DNA of 56,211 nucleotides, from positions 1-56,211 of the forward strand of contig JAUYNR010000069.1 in NCBI GenBank assembly GCA_030698225.1. Direction: 5' to 3'. A program made the translations under genes and the position numbers. The notes under the pieces were generated by a model. That model was not told where the DNA came from. It searched no databases and was given only the letters and a program-made list of their open reading frames with translations. The stretch comes from Oxalobacteraceae bacterium. Its GTDB lineage: Bacteria; Pseudomonadota; Gammaproteobacteria; Burkholderiales; Burkholderiaceae_D. This document shows, one piece after another, positions 19,979-29,667 of the stretch; the stretch's first letter is position 1; each line of letters begins with the position of its first letter.

Positions 19979-21108
19979 AAGTCCTGCAGCGTTATTTTGC
20001 AGTCGAGATACTGCGCTCGGTCCTGTTCGTTCTGATCGCTTTCCTGGCGCTGTTCATGTTTTTCGACCTGATCGCCGAACTGCAGTCGATAGGGCGGGGC
20101 GCTTACCAGTTGCAGCATGCATTCCTGTACGTATTGCTGGGTTTGCCCGGCTACGCCTACGAACTGATGCCGATTGCTGCGCTGATCGGGACCATTTATG
20201 CGCTGGCGCAATTCGCCTCGCGCTCCGAATTCACCATCATGCGTGCCGCCAGCATGTCGACCCTGATGGCGGGCTGGATGCTGGCCAAGATCGGCCTGGT
20301 TCTGGTGCTGCTGACTTTCCTGATCGGCGAGTTTGTGGCGCCGGCCAGCACCCGGTTAGCGGAAACCCTGAAACTGCGGGTGCAGGGATCGTCGCTGTCG
20401 CAGGGATTTCGCACCGGCTTATGGACCAAGGACGTGATCCGCTCGAACGGCATCAGCGGCGATCCAATCGGTTCGCGCTTTATCAATGTCAGCGAACTGC
20501 GCACCGACGGTCAGCTGCATGGCGTAAAAATCTATGAACTCGATCGTGAGTTTCACATGACTGCGCTGATTCTGGCCGACAGCGCCGAATATGTCGGCGC
20601 GCGCATCTGGCGTCTGAAGAATGTTGCGTCGACCCGCTTTCCTGCCGCGGGGTTTGAGGACAATGCGGCAAACCGGGTCGTGATAGAGAAACTGCCGAGC
20701 CAGGACATGGCGTCCGAAATCACGCCGGAAATCCTGTCCGTATTGTTCGCCGACCCGAACCGCATGTCGGCGGTCGATCTTGCCGCGTATACCAAACACC
20801 TGGAGAAGAACAAGCAAGTCACCGAGCGCTATGAAATCGCGTTCTGGAAGAAAGCCATTTACCCGTTTGCGATCTTGGTGATGATGGCGATGGCGCTGCC
20901 GTTTGCGTATCTGCATTTTCGCGCAGGCGGCGTCAGCCTGAAAATCTTCGCCGGGATCATGATAGGCGTGAGTTTTCAGTTGATCAACAGCCTGTTTTCG
21001 CATCTGGGCTTGTTAAATACCTGGCCCGCGTTCGCCACTGCGGCATTGCCGAGCGCGCTGTTTCTGCTGGCGGCGCTGAGTGCATTATGGTGGGTAGAGA
21101 AGCATTAA
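19975..21108 (+). CDS. lptG: LptG, LPS export permease
   Basis: The partner of LptF in LPS transport, 377 residues with the same six-helix plus periplasmic-domain plan. The N-terminus MKVLQRYFAVEILRSV is typical. The start is fixed by the ATGA overlap with lptF. The CbiX-like gene follows 15 bp later, so read-through into sulfate/siroheme functions is possible. Confidence 0.95.
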   Translation: MKVLQRYFAVEILRSVLFVLIAFLALFMFFDLIAELQSIGRGAYQLQHAFLYVLLGLPGYAYELMPIAALIGTIYALAQFASRSEFTIMRAASMSTLMAGWMLAKIGLVLVLLTFLIGEFVAPASTRLAETLKLRVQGSSLSQGFRTGLWTKDVIRSNGISGDPIGSRFINVSELRTDGQLHGVKIYELDREFHMTALILADSAEYVGARIWRLKNVASTRFPAAGFEDNAANRVVIEKLPSQDMASEITPEILSVLFADPNRMSAVDLAAYTKHLEKNKQVTERYEIAFWKKAIYPFAILVMMAMALPFAYLHFRAGGVSLKIFAGIMIGVSFQLINSLFSHLGLLNTWPAFATAALPSALFLLAALSALWWVEKH

Positions 21109-21123
21109 TTGATGGAGATGCCA

Positions 21124-21492
21124 ATGCAACGCGCACTGATATTGTTCGCACACGGCGCCCGCGATCCGCGCTGGGCGGCACCGTTCGAGAAACTGCAACA
21201 GATCACGCAGCAAGCACAGCCGGAACTCGCCGTCCGCAACGCCTACCTTGAAATCATGCAGCCCGATTTGCCCACCGCGGTAGCGCAACTGGTGCAGGAA
21301 AAATGCGGCGACATCACGATCGTTCCGGTATTTCTGGGGCAGGGCGGCCATGTGTTGCGCGACCTGCCGCTGCTGATGGCGGACCTGCGCGAACAATACC
21401 CGGGCTTGCGCCTGAACCAGGCGGATGCGGTCGGCGAGGATGCATCGGTGCTGCAGGCCATCGCGCAGTACTGCCTGCGCGCGATGGCGTAG
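21124..21492 (+). CDS. Small CbiX/SirB-like sirohydrochlorin chelatase
   Basis: A single-domain chelatase of 122 residues. The two metal-site histidines appear in FAHGARD (near residue 10) and GQGGHVLRD. Family members insert Co or Fe into sirohydrochlorin. The convergent neighbour is a siroheme-pathway SUMT and the sulfite reductase of this cluster needs siroheme, so ferrochelation is the likelier role here. The ATG at 21124 is chosen because GGAG lies 6 nt upstream; several in-frame starts precede it. Confidence 0.82.
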   Translation: MQRALILFAHGARDPRWAAPFEKLQQITQQAQPELAVRNAYLEIMQPDLPTAVAQLVQEKCGDITIVPVFLGQGGHVLRDLPLLMADLREQYPGLRLNQADAVGEDASVLQAIAQYCLRAMA

Positions 21493-21540
21493 CTTTCAAG
21501 CCTTCGAGGCGCTTGATGCTCAAGGATTAATTATTTTACG

Positions 21541-21598
21541 GGAGTATGTGATAAAACAATGCCATTCCCGCATTGTTTTATTGGCCTCTTAATAATAC
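21541..21598 (+). repeat. 58-59 bp GGAGTAT element, copy D (terminator-like)
   Basis: GGAGTAT (21541-21547), CCGC ending at 21571 (24 nt on) and ATAC (21595-21598). This copy also folds into a 12-bp stem, AAAACAATGC with GCATTGTTTT, around a 6-7 base loop, followed by T-rich sequence in both directions. It lies between the convergent genes cbiX and SUMT, so it could serve as a bidirectional terminator. Confidence 0.8.
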
Positions 21599-21624
21599 AT
21601 AACCTTGTATTATTTCAATGCAAT

Positions 21625-22332
21625 TCAGCGCTGCGCCATCGCCTGTCCTATCATCACCAGCACCGGACCCGCCATGCCGGGCAGTCCTTGCGCCAGATCC
21701 GTCAGGGATAGACGCAAAATTTTCTGATCCTGGCGGCTGCAGTTTTCGACCACGATGACCGGCGTGCTGCCGCTGCGACCCAGCGATAGCAGTTTTTGCG
21801 CGGTGGCGGCGGCCTCGCGTCCGCCCATGTATTGCACCAGCGTATCGCAATCGGGCATGGTGGTTTGTTCAGGGTGGTCCGGTGCGGCACTGGAGGTGAA
21901 GAATGCCACGCTACGGGCGATTCCGCGCTTGGTTAACGGCTGCTGGGTGGCCGCTGCGGCGGCGAAGGCGGTGGTGATCCCGGGCACGATCTCAACCGCA
22001 ATGCCGGCAGCTTCCAGTGCATGCAACTCTTCATCGGCACGCCCGAAAAGCATCGGGTCGCCGCCTTTCAGGCGTACCACCAGCGCATGTTGCTGTGCAG
22101 ATTGAATGATCTGCTGATTGATCACCCCCTGTGCCATCGAGCGATGACCAGAGCGTTTGCCGACCGGGATTTTTACCGCCTGCGGGCACAACGCCAGCAC
22201 TTCCTCGGTGACCAGTGCATCGTGCAGCACCGCGTCGGCTTGTGCCAGGATGCGGGCGCCGCGCACAGTGATCAGGTCGGCGGCACCGGGGCCAGCACCG
22301 ATTAAAAACACTTTTCCCAATGGTGCGGTCAT
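21625..22332 (-). CDS. cobA: Uroporphyrinogen-III C-methyltransferase (SUMT)
   Basis: Methylates uroporphyrinogen III twice to precorrin-2, the first step towards siroheme. The 235-residue protein has GAGPGAADLITVRG at the N-terminus and VVRLKGGDPMLFGR, both diagnostic. It lacks the dehydrogenase/ferrochelatase half found in CysG, so this is the stand-alone form. It lies downstream of cysN on the same strand; the rest of the pathway here is limited to the CbiX-like chelatase. Confidence 0.93.
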   Translation of the reverse strand: MTAPLGKVFLIGAGPGAADLITVRGARILAQADAVLHDALVTEEVLALCPQAVKIPVGKRSGHRSMAQGVINQQIIQSAQQHALVVRLKGGDPMLFGRADEELHALEAAGIAVEIVPGITTAFAAAAATQQPLTKRGIARSVAFFTSSAAPDHPEQTTMPDCDTLVQYMGGREAAATAQKLLSLGRSGSTPVIVVENCSRQDQKILRLSLTDLAQGLPGMAGPVLVMIGQAMAQR

Positions 22333-22466
22333 GCGATTCTTTCTGTCAATTTTGAAAATGGATTTGTTCAGGGAGTATAACTAGTGCGGCCGCGTTGCGG
22401 GCTGCAGATTGTAAAAGGGACGCATCCGGTGCGTCCCTTGCAAACTTCTCAATCAATCAAGCTTGA

Positions 22467-23789
22467 TCAATCCAGGCGGATCATGCCCGCCGCCACGGTC
22501 TGGTGCGTGACTTCGTCGATCAGGATGAAGGCGCCGGTGGTGCGGATCGCATCGTAGGCATCGGCGGAAAGCGGCTGCTGCACGTTGATGCTGATGCGGG
22601 CGATGTCGTTGAGCTTGATAACGTCGGCCGGACGCTTTTCCTGGGTATTGATGTCCAGCAGCGTGTCGACTTTGGTGATGCGCGCGGACACCTGCTTGGT
22701 AGTGTGTTTGAGCCAGTACTTGCGACGCAGGTCGAGCGGTTCTTCCGACAGCCAGCAGACATCGGCGTTCACCGTCTTGAGCAGGGTCGCCGGACGCTCC
22801 GCTGCCGCCAGCATGTCTCCGCGCGAGATGTCCAGGTATTCGTCGAGCAGGATGGTGACCGACTGGCCGACGACCGCCGATTCCAGCGAGCCTTCCAGCG
22901 TCAGGATGTCCTTCACCGTTGCGCTCTGGCCGCTGGGCTGGACCACCAGCTTGTCGCCCTTGCTGACCATGCCGGCTTCGATGCGCCCCATGTAGCCGCG
23001 GAAATCGTTGGCTTCATGGCCGTTATGACGCGCCACCAGTTGGACCGGAAAGCGGAAAGGCTCGTCGTGCGACTCGTCGTAGACGCTCAGCGATTCCAGC
23101 AATTCGATCAGGGTCGGGCCCTGATACCACGGCATCTTGTCGCCGGCAGTCACCACGTTGTCGCCGGCCAGCGCCGACAGCGGGATCGGACGGATGTCTT
23201 TCAGTCCGAGTTGCTGCGCGAACTCCTGATAGGCGGCGACGATGCGGTCGTACACGGTTTGATCGTAATTGACCAGATCCATCTTGTTGACGGCAACCAC
23301 TACGTGCTCGATTTGCAGCAGGTGCGCGATGGTCGAATGGCGTTTCGTTTGCACCAGCAGTTCGACGCTGCCGTCATCGCCCAGCTTCACCTTGGAGACG
23401 TCCACCAGGATGATGACCGCGTCGGCGGTCGATGCGCCGGTGACCATGTTGCGCGTGTATTGCTCGTGGCCCGGGGTGTCGGCGATGATGAACTTGCGCT
23501 TCGGTGTGGCGAAATAGCGGTAGGCGACGTCAATCGTGATGCCTTGTTCGCGTTCGGCTTCCAGACCGTCTGTCAGCAATGACAAATCAATCGTGTCGCC
23601 GACCGTGCGTTTGTGCTTGGCGCGCGACATCGCGTCGAGTTGGTCGGCAAAGATGCCTTTGCTGTCGAACAGCAGGCGGCCGATCAGCGTGCTCTTGCCG
23701 TCATCGACCGAGCCGGCGGTGATGAAGCGCAGCAGGCCGCGCTCTTTTTTCAGTTCACTCAGTACAGTTGCAGAAACGATTGCGTTCAT
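22467..23789 (-). CDS. cysN: CysN, sulfate adenylyltransferase subunit 1 (GTPase)
   Basis: The GTP-hydrolysing large subunit that drives formation of APS from sulfate and ATP. It has 440 residues with GTPase motifs G1 GSVDDGKST, G3 DTPGHEQY and G4 NKMD, and no fused CysC kinase. Its ATG overlaps the cysD stop (TGATG at 23787-23791), so the two subunits are coupled. Confidence 0.96.
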   Translation of the reverse strand: MNAIVSATVLSELKKERGLLRFITAGSVDDGKSTLIGRLLFDSKGIFADQLDAMSRAKHKRTVGDTIDLSLLTDGLEAEREQGITIDVAYRYFATPKRKFIIADTPGHEQYTRNMVTGASTADAVIILVDVSKVKLGDDGSVELLVQTKRHSTIAHLLQIEHVVVAVNKMDLVNYDQTVYDRIVAAYQEFAQQLGLKDIRPIPLSALAGDNVVTAGDKMPWYQGPTLIELLESLSVYDESHDEPFRFPVQLVARHNGHEANDFRGYMGRIEAGMVSKGDKLVVQPSGQSATVKDILTLEGSLESAVVGQSVTILLDEYLDISRGDMLAAAERPATLLKTVNADVCWLSEEPLDLRRKYWLKHTTKQVSARITKVDTLLDINTQEKRPADVIKLNDIARISINVQQPLSADAYDAIRTTGAFILIDEVTHQTVAAGMIRLD

Positions 23790-24724
23790 CAGAAATAACC
23801 TGCTTTCTTGCGTTTTTCCATTGAGGCTTCGGATGTCTGGTCATCCATGCGGGTTGCGCCGCGCTCGGTGATTTGGGTGATGGCGGTTTCTGCGATGATC
23901 GCATCGACGGTGGTGGCATCCGAGGCAACCGGGCAGGTGCAGGAGATGTCGCCGACGGTGCGAAAGCGCACCACTTGGGTCTCGACGGTTTCGCCTTCCC
24001 GGGCCGGCGTCAGGTCGGTCAGCGGCACCAACAGGCCGTTGCGCGGGATCACCTGGCGCTGATGCGCGAAGTAAATCGACGGCAGCGCCAGTTTCTCGCG
24101 TTCGATGTATTGCCAGATGTCGAGTTCGGTCCAGTTCGAGATCGGGAACACGCGCATGTTTTCGCCCGGATGGACGCGGGTGTTGTACAGATCCCACAGC
24201 TCAGGGCGTTGCGCTTTCGGGTCCCATTGGCCGAATTCGTCGCGGAACGAAAAAATCCGTTCCTTGGCGCGGGCCTTTTCTTCATCGCGGCGGGCGCCGC
24301 CGATGCAGGCATCGAACTTGAATTCGGCAATGGTTTCCAGCAGGGTCACCGCCTGCGCTGCATTGCGCGAATCGGTTGCCGGATTGCGCAGGCGCACGGT
24401 GCCGCGCTGCATCGAGTCCTCGACCGAGCGCACGATCAGGCGTTCGCCCATCTCGGCGGCGCGACGGTCGCGGAATTCGATCACTTCGGGAAAGTTGTGG
24501 CCGGTGTCGATGTGCACCAGCGGGAACGGAAACTTGCCCGGACGGAATGCCTTTTCGGCGATGCGCGTCAATACTACGGAGTCCTTGCCGCCCGAAAACA
24601 GCAATGCCGGATTCGCGCATTCGGCTGCGACTTCGCGCATGATGTGGATCGCTTCGGATTCCAGCCAGTCCAGATGACGGTTGCTGGCGGCATCGATAAA
24701 GTGTTTTTCTACTGCAGATGTCAT
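23789..24724 (-). CDS. cysD: CysD, sulfate adenylyltransferase subunit 2
   Basis: The catalytic subunit of ATP sulfurylase, 311 residues, with PP-loop SGGKDSVV near residue 45. The start MTSAVEKHFID at 24724 is chosen because the upstream extension is arginine/proline-rich antisense-like sequence. It lies 17 bp after cysH and overlaps cysN. Confidence 0.95.
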   Translation of the reverse strand: MTSAVEKHFIDAASNRHLDWLESEAIHIMREVAAECANPALLFSGGKDSVVLTRIAEKAFRPGKFPFPLVHIDTGHNFPEVIEFRDRRAAEMGERLIVRSVEDSMQRGTVRLRNPATDSRNAAQAVTLLETIAEFKFDACIGGARRDEEKARAKERIFSFRDEFGQWDPKAQRPELWDLYNTRVHPGENMRVFPISNWTELDIWQYIEREKLALPSIYFAHQRQVIPRNGLLVPLTDLTPAREGETVETQVVRFRTVGDISCTCPVASDATTVDAIIAETAITQITERGATRMDDQTSEASMEKRKKAGYF

Positions 24725-24741
24725 GATATTTATGCCGATAT

Positions 24742-25458
24742 TTATGCAGATACTGGTTTGATACGGATGAGTTTGCCATCGACGACGTGGAGCCCGCATT
24801 CCTTGGTGTCCGGGTTCTCCCACCACCAGCGTCCGGCACGCACGTCTTCGCCGGGGGCGATGGCGCGGGTGCAAGGTTCGCAGCCGATCGACGGATAGCC
24901 TTTGTCGTGCAACGAATTGTAAGGCACATTGTTGCTGCGAATATAGTCCCAGACGTCCTGTTCCGACCAGTCGGCCAGCGGATTGAACTTGCTCATGCCG
25001 TGCGCTGGATCATCTTCCTGTATGTCCAGTGCGGCCCGGGTGGTCGATTGGGCGCGCCGTTGGCCGGTGATCCATGCCTTGTTGCCTGCCAGAGCACGAC
25101 CCAACGGTTCAATCTTGCGGATGCGGCAGCATTCCTTGCGCAGGTCTATGCTGTCATAGAAGGCATCCAGGCCGTTCTGTTGCACGTAGGCATCCACGGC
25201 AGCCGGCTCGGGCCGGTACAGCGCCACATCGTAGCCGTAGGTTTCCTTGATGCGATCGATCACGTTCAGGGTTTCTGCGTGCAGACGGCCGGTTTCCAGC
25301 GTGAAGATGTCGATTGGCAACTTCGCCTTCAGGATCAGGTCGGTCAGCACCATGTCTTCGGCCGCCAGGCTGGAGGCGAACACGGCCGGCGTGAAGTCGC
25401 TGGCGATGCGCTCCAGAGTTTGCTGGGTGCCGGCGACGAGGGCAGTCATGTCGTTCAT
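24742..25458 (-). CDS. cysH: CysH, APS/PAPS reductase
   Basis: Reduces activated sulfate to sulfite with thioredoxin. The 238-residue protein has the cysteine pair CC in RKECCRIRK and CEPC, which in this family bind a 4Fe-4S cluster and point to APS rather than PAPS as substrate. The catalytic ECGLH motif lies near the C-terminus. AAGGAAA precedes the ATG. No cysC is seen in the window, consistent with an APS reductase. Confidence 0.93.
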   Translation of the reverse strand: MNDMTALVAGTQQTLERIASDFTPAVFASSLAAEDMVLTDLILKAKLPIDIFTLETGRLHAETLNVIDRIKETYGYDVALYRPEPAAVDAYVQQNGLDAFYDSIDLRKECCRIRKIEPLGRALAGNKAWITGQRRAQSTTRAALDIQEDDPAHGMSKFNPLADWSEQDVWDYIRSNNVPYNSLHDKGYPSIGCEPCTRAIAPGEDVRAGRWWWENPDTKECGLHVVDGKLIRIKPVSA

Positions 25459-25470
25459 GATCGTTTCCTT

Positions 25471-26031
25471 TTAAATGCCGAAGCCGATATCGGTGTCCGG
25501 GCTCTGGACATCGCGCTTGTGACGGCGGAACAGCGGCGCCTTTTCGTCCCACGATGCCTGATAGGTTTCCGAAAACACGGACAGCCCTTTCAATGCCTCA
25601 TGGATGCTGCGGTCGGGCCGGGTGGCGTATGCGTCAAAACCGACGCGCTGCATCGAGAACAACTGGTCGCGCAAGACGTCGCCGATGGCGCGCAGCTCGC
25701 CCTTGTAGCCGAGGCGGGCGCGCAGGTTGTAGGCAATCGAATAACCGCGGCCGTCGGTGAACTTCGGGAAATTGACGGCGATCACGGCAAATTTTTCCAC
25801 GTCGCCGGCCAACACTTCCGGGCGCTCGTTGCTGGCTAGCCAGACGCCGATGTCCGGCAGTCGGCTCTCCAGCGCAGCGCGCTGCGCTTGCCACACGAGC
25901 AGCGGAACGATGACCTTGCCAACTGGCACCGTCACGGTGTCGGCCGCTTCGCCTTCGTCCAGGCGCAGCAGCGCCCAATCGTCCGCAACCACGGCCCGGT
26001 TTTTAATAATTTCGTCGCGTGCCTCAAGCAT
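25471..26031 (-). CDS. DUF934 sulfate-assimilation accessory protein
   Basis: A 186-residue protein of the DUF934 family, which is regularly found next to cysI and cysH in betaproteobacteria. The family motif DFPKFTDGRGYS-like segment appears as NFPKFTDGRGYSIAYNLR. Its biochemical function is not established; an electron-supply or assembly role for sulfite reductase has been suggested by context. The start at 26031 overlaps the cysI stop by 8 nt, so it is coupled to cysI. Confidence 0.88.
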   Translation of the reverse strand: MLEARDEIIKNRAVVADDWALLRLDEGEAADTVTVPVGKVIVPLLVWQAQRAALESRLPDIGVWLASNERPEVLAGDVEKFAVIAVNFPKFTDGRGYSIAYNLRARLGYKGELRAIGDVLRDQLFSMQRVGFDAYATRPDRSIHEALKGLSVFSETYQASWDEKAPLFRRHKRDVQSPDTDIGFGI

Positions 26032-27709
26032 AATCTTCCCCAACCAAATGGCCGACCTTGATCGGCGTTGCATACACATGTTCCTTGAACGGCGCGACGC
26101 CCAGGCGCTGGGCGGTATCGACAAACCGTTCATCCTCGAAGCGCTCGCGCACATACACTTGCAGCAGGCGGTCGATCACTTCCGGCATTTGCTGTGCCGA
26201 GAACGACGGTCCGATGATCTTGCCGATCGCTGCGTTATTGCCTTGCGCGCCGCCGATCGACACTTGATACCATTCGCTGCCGTCCTTGTCGACCCCCAGC
26301 ACGCCGATGCTGCCGACGTGGTGGTGCCCGCAGGCATTGATGCAGCCGGAAATATTCAGTTCGATCTCGCCGATGTCGTGCTGGAAGTCCAGGTTGTCGA
26401 AACGCTCGGTAATGGCCGCCGCGATCGGCAGGGACTTGGCGTTGGCCAATGAGCAGAAGTCGCCGCCCGGGCAGCAGATGATGTCGGTCAGCAAGCCGAT
26501 GTTCGGCGTCGCCAGGCCGTGCGCTTTAACTTCGTTCCACAGCTTGAACAGCAGCGATTGCTTGACGTCGGCCAGCACCAGATTCTGCTCGTGGGTTACG
26601 CGCAATTCGCCAAAGGTGTAGCGGTCGGCAAGGTCGGCAACAAAGTCCATCTGCTCCGCCGTCGCGTCGCCTGGCGGCACGCCGGTTTTCTTGAGCGACA
26701 GCACTGCTGCGGCGTAACCTGGAACACGGTGCGGCTTGACGTTGCGTTTGAGCCAGTTGGCGAAGGCCTTGTTTTCGACATGTGCGGCAGCCGGGTCGAT
26801 GTTCGGCAATGTTTCATAGGCCGGCGGCTGGAAGTAGGCGGCAACGCGCGCCATTTCTTCGACGGTCAGGGTCGACAGGCTGTCCTTCAGGTCCACCCAT
26901 TCCTCTTCGACTTGGCGGGTGAATTCTTCCACGCCGAGCGCCTTGACCAAAATCTTGATGCGTGCCTTGTATTTGTTGTCGCGGCGGCCGTACTGATTGT
27001 AGACGCGCATCACGGCTTCAACATAGGTCAGCAGGTGTTGCCACGGCAGGAAGTCGCGGATCACGCTGGCCAGGATCGGGGTGCGGCCCATGCCGCCGCC
27101 GACCATGACCTTAAAGCCGATTTCGCCGGCTTCATTGTGCACCACCGTCAGGCCGATATCGTGCACGGCGATGGCGGCCCGGTCTTCCACGGCGCCATTG
27201 ATGGCCACCTTGAATTTGCGCGGCAGGGCGATGAACTCGGGGTGGAAGGTGCTCCACTGACGTAATACTTCGGCATAAGGGCGCGGATCGATGATCTCGT
27301 CGGCCGCAACGCCGGCGAACTCGTCGGAGGTAATGTTGCGGATGCAATTGCCGGAGGTCTGGATCGCGTGCATTTCCACTGAGGCCAGGTCGGTCAGGAT
27401 ATTGGGCGTCTGTTCCAGATTGATCCAGTTGAACTGGATGTTCTGGCGAGTCGTAAAATGGCCGTAACCGCGGTCGTATTTGCGTGCGATGTGGGCAAAC
27501 ATGCGCATCTGGCGCGACGACAGCAGGCCGTACGGCACGGCGAGGCGCAGCATGTAGGCGTGGCGCTGCATATATAGCCCGTTTTGCAGGCGCAGCGGCA
27601 GGAACTCCTCTTCCGTCAATTCGTCGGCGATGCGGCGCTGTACTTGGTCGCGGTACTGTGCAATGCGTTCTTTAACGATCTGGTGATCGTATTGATCGTA
27701 CTTGTACAT
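26024..27709 (-). CDS. cysI: CysI-type sulfite reductase, siroheme subunit
   Basis: Reduces sulfite to sulfide at a siroheme-4Fe4S centre. The 561-residue protein has the cluster ligands CPGGDFC (C-x5-C) and CINAC (C-x3-C) and two ferrite-like repeats. No CysJ flavoprotein gene is seen next to it, so the electron donor is unknown; ferredoxin or the DUF934 partner are options. A nitrite reductase is less likely given cysH, cysD and cysN on the same strand. Confidence 0.93.
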   Translation of the reverse strand: MYKYDQYDHQIVKERIAQYRDQVQRRIADELTEEEFLPLRLQNGLYMQRHAYMLRLAVPYGLLSSRQMRMFAHIARKYDRGYGHFTTRQNIQFNWINLEQTPNILTDLASVEMHAIQTSGNCIRNITSDEFAGVAADEIIDPRPYAEVLRQWSTFHPEFIALPRKFKVAINGAVEDRAAIAVHDIGLTVVHNEAGEIGFKVMVGGGMGRTPILASVIRDFLPWQHLLTYVEAVMRVYNQYGRRDNKYKARIKILVKALGVEEFTRQVEEEWVDLKDSLSTLTVEEMARVAAYFQPPAYETLPNIDPAAAHVENKAFANWLKRNVKPHRVPGYAAAVLSLKKTGVPPGDATAEQMDFVADLADRYTFGELRVTHEQNLVLADVKQSLLFKLWNEVKAHGLATPNIGLLTDIICCPGGDFCSLANAKSLPIAAAITERFDNLDFQHDIGEIELNISGCINACGHHHVGSIGVLGVDKDGSEWYQVSIGGAQGNNAAIGKIIGPSFSAQQMPEVIDRLLQVYVRERFEDERFVDTAQRLGVAPFKEHVYATPIKVGHLVGEDYA

Positions 27710-27731
27710 CTTGTTTCCTTAAAAACCGTTT

Positions 27732-28505
27732 TTAAGATATTAATTTGAAGGCAACACCTGTTAGCGTTGTCGCCAGCAATCCGCGCAGAAAGTGCTCCGG
27801 CACTGCACGGGCCGCCCATGAGCCCAGCATGATGCCCGGCACCGAACCCAGCAGCAAGGTGCCGAGCAGCACCCAATGTATCGAGCCCAGCCACCAGTGG
27901 CCGAAGGCGGCGATGGCGGTCAGCGGCACAGCATAAGCGATATCGGTGCCGACGACTTCGGCGGCACTCATTTTTGGATACAGCATGACCAGCAAAGTTG
28001 CGCCGATGGCGCCGGCACCGATCGACGACACCGTCACCAGCGTGCCAAGCACGGCGCCGGCGAAGATGGTAGCTGCGGTCAGCTTCGATCCGTGCAACTG
28101 CTTTTCCGGATGGGCATTCAGCCACCTGAGCATGCGGCCCTTGAACAGCAGCGCAACCACGGTCAGCATGACCGAGCCGGCGATCGAGTAGCGAATGATC
28201 TGGCCCATGCTGTCATTCATGCCGCCGAAATATTTCAGTATCAACGTGGTAACAACGGCCGCCGGCAATGCGCCGAAGCACAGGTGTTTGACGACTCCCC
28301 AGTTTACCGTGCCGCGCAGGCGATGGGTGAAGGTGCCTGCGGATTTGGTGATGGCAGCGAATGCCAGATCGGTGCCGACGGCAACGGTCGGGTTGACGCC
28401 GAACAATAAGGTGAGTAGCGGCGTCATTAATGAACCACCTCCGACGCCCGTCAGACCCACCAGCAAACCGACAGCAAATCCGGCAAACACATAAGAAATA
28501 GTCAT
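27732..28505 (-). CDS. TauE/SafE-family sulfite exporter or sulfur-compound permease
   Basis: A 257-residue membrane protein with about seven to eight hydrophobic segments and two TSUP repeats (GLLVGLTGVGGGSLMTPLL near the N-terminus, GAVLGTLVTVSSIGAGAIGA in the middle). In this context, directly upstream of cysI by 22 bp, it probably moves sulfite or another sulfur anion. It is divergent from cysB. Confidence 0.87.
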   Translation of the reverse strand: MTISYVFAGFAVGLLVGLTGVGGGSLMTPLLTLLFGVNPTVAVGTDLAFAAITKSAGTFTHRLRGTVNWGVVKHLCFGALPAAVVTTLILKYFGGMNDSMGQIIRYSIAGSVMLTVVALLFKGRMLRWLNAHPEKQLHGSKLTAATIFAGAVLGTLVTVSSIGAGAIGATLLVMLYPKMSAAEVVGTDIAYAVPLTAIAAFGHWWLGSIHWVLLGTLLLGSVPGIMLGSWAARAVPEHFLRGLLATTLTGVAFKLIS

Positions 28506-28700
28506 ATCACCCCGCGTATAATGGACGTAATCGTAATAAACAACGGCCGTATTCCAAACTACAAAGTATTTATTTGCTTATGCGGTTATTCGGCATCCGA
28601 TGCCGGCTGCCCATGAACGCTTTCCGGCACCGCACCTGAAAAATACTTTTGGCAATAAAATTCAGTAATAAAATCAGGGCGCTGACCCCGGGAAAACTCC

Positions 28701-29642
28701 ATGAATCTCCATCAACTGCGCTTCGTGCGTGAAGCCGTTCGGCAAAATTTCAATCTGACCGAAGCCGCCAAGGCGCTGTTTACGTCGCAGCCGGGGGTGT
28801 CGAAAGCGATCATCGAACTGGAAGAAGAGCTGGGGATAGACATTTTCACGCGCCACGGCAAGCGGATTCGCGGCCTGACCGAGCCCGGCCACGAGGTGTT
28901 GAAGGCGGTCGAACTGATCATGCTGGAAATCGAAAGCTTGAAGCGCATCGGCAAGGAGTTTGCCGCGCAGGACAGCGGCAGCTTCACGATCGCCACCACC
29001 CATTCGCAGGCGCGCTACATGCTGCCGAAGGTGGTGCAGGCGTTCACCCAAAAATATCCAAAGGTGCGGCTGTCATTGCTGCAGGGCAATCCGCATCAGA
29101 TCACGGACATGGTGCTCAAGGATCAGGCCGATGTCGTCATCGCTACCGAGGCGATTGCCAGCATCGATGGTCTGATCTCGTTTCCGTGCCACCAGTGGGA
29201 GCATGTGGTGGTGGTGCCGGCCGAGCATCCGCTGCTGAAATCGAAGCTGATTACGCTCGAAGAAATCGCCACCTATCCGCTGATTACCTACGACAGCGCC
29301 TTTTCCGGCCGCAACAAGATCGATCATGCGTTCGCCTTGCGCAGCCTGAAGCCCGATGTGCTGCTGGAAGCGATCGATGCCGACGTCATCAAGACCTATG
29401 TCGAACTCGGCATGGGCGTGGGCATCATCGCCGGCATGGCTTATGATGCCGAGCGCGACAAGAACCTGCTGGCGATTCCGGTCGGCCACCTGTTCGGCAT
29501 GAATGTCTCGCGGGTGGCGGTCAAGAAGGGTGCTTATCTGCGCAGCTATGTATATACCTTCATCGAATTGCTGACGCCGACGCTGAACCGAAAACTGGTC
29601 GAGCGGGCAATGAGCGGCGAGAAAGAAAGTTACGAATTATGA
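28701..29642 (+). CDS. cysB: CysB-type LysR regulator
   Basis: A LysR-family activator of sulfur assimilation, 313 residues. The N-terminal winged helix-turn-helix is MNLHQLRFVREAVRQNFN followed by LTEAAKALFTSQPGVSKAI. The C-terminal domain should bind acetylserine or sulfate-related effectors. It is divergent from the TauE/SafE-cysI operon, whose 195-bp intergenic region (28506-28700) is the natural place for CysB sites; I cannot delimit them. Confidence 0.93.
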   Translation: MNLHQLRFVREAVRQNFNLTEAAKALFTSQPGVSKAIIELEEELGIDIFTRHGKRIRGLTEPGHEVLKAVELIMLEIESLKRIGKEFAAQDSGSFTIATTHSQARYMLPKVVQAFTQKYPKVRLSLLQGNPHQITDMVLKDQADVVIATEAIASIDGLISFPCHQWEHVVVVPAEHPLLKSKLITLEEIATYPLITYDSAFSGRNKIDHAFALRSLKPDVLLEAIDADVIKTYVELGMGVGIIAGMAYDAERDKNLLAIPVGHLFGMNVSRVAVKKGAYLRSYVYTFIELLTPTLNRKLVERAMSGEKESYEL

Positions 29643-29667
29643 AATTATTATTGTGGAATAACGCCTG

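Noticed and set aside
22372..22400. Possible seventh copy of the GGAGTAT element upstream of SUMT
   Set aside because: GGAGTAT is present but the CCGC block is 15 nt, not 24 nt, away and no ATAC end is found.
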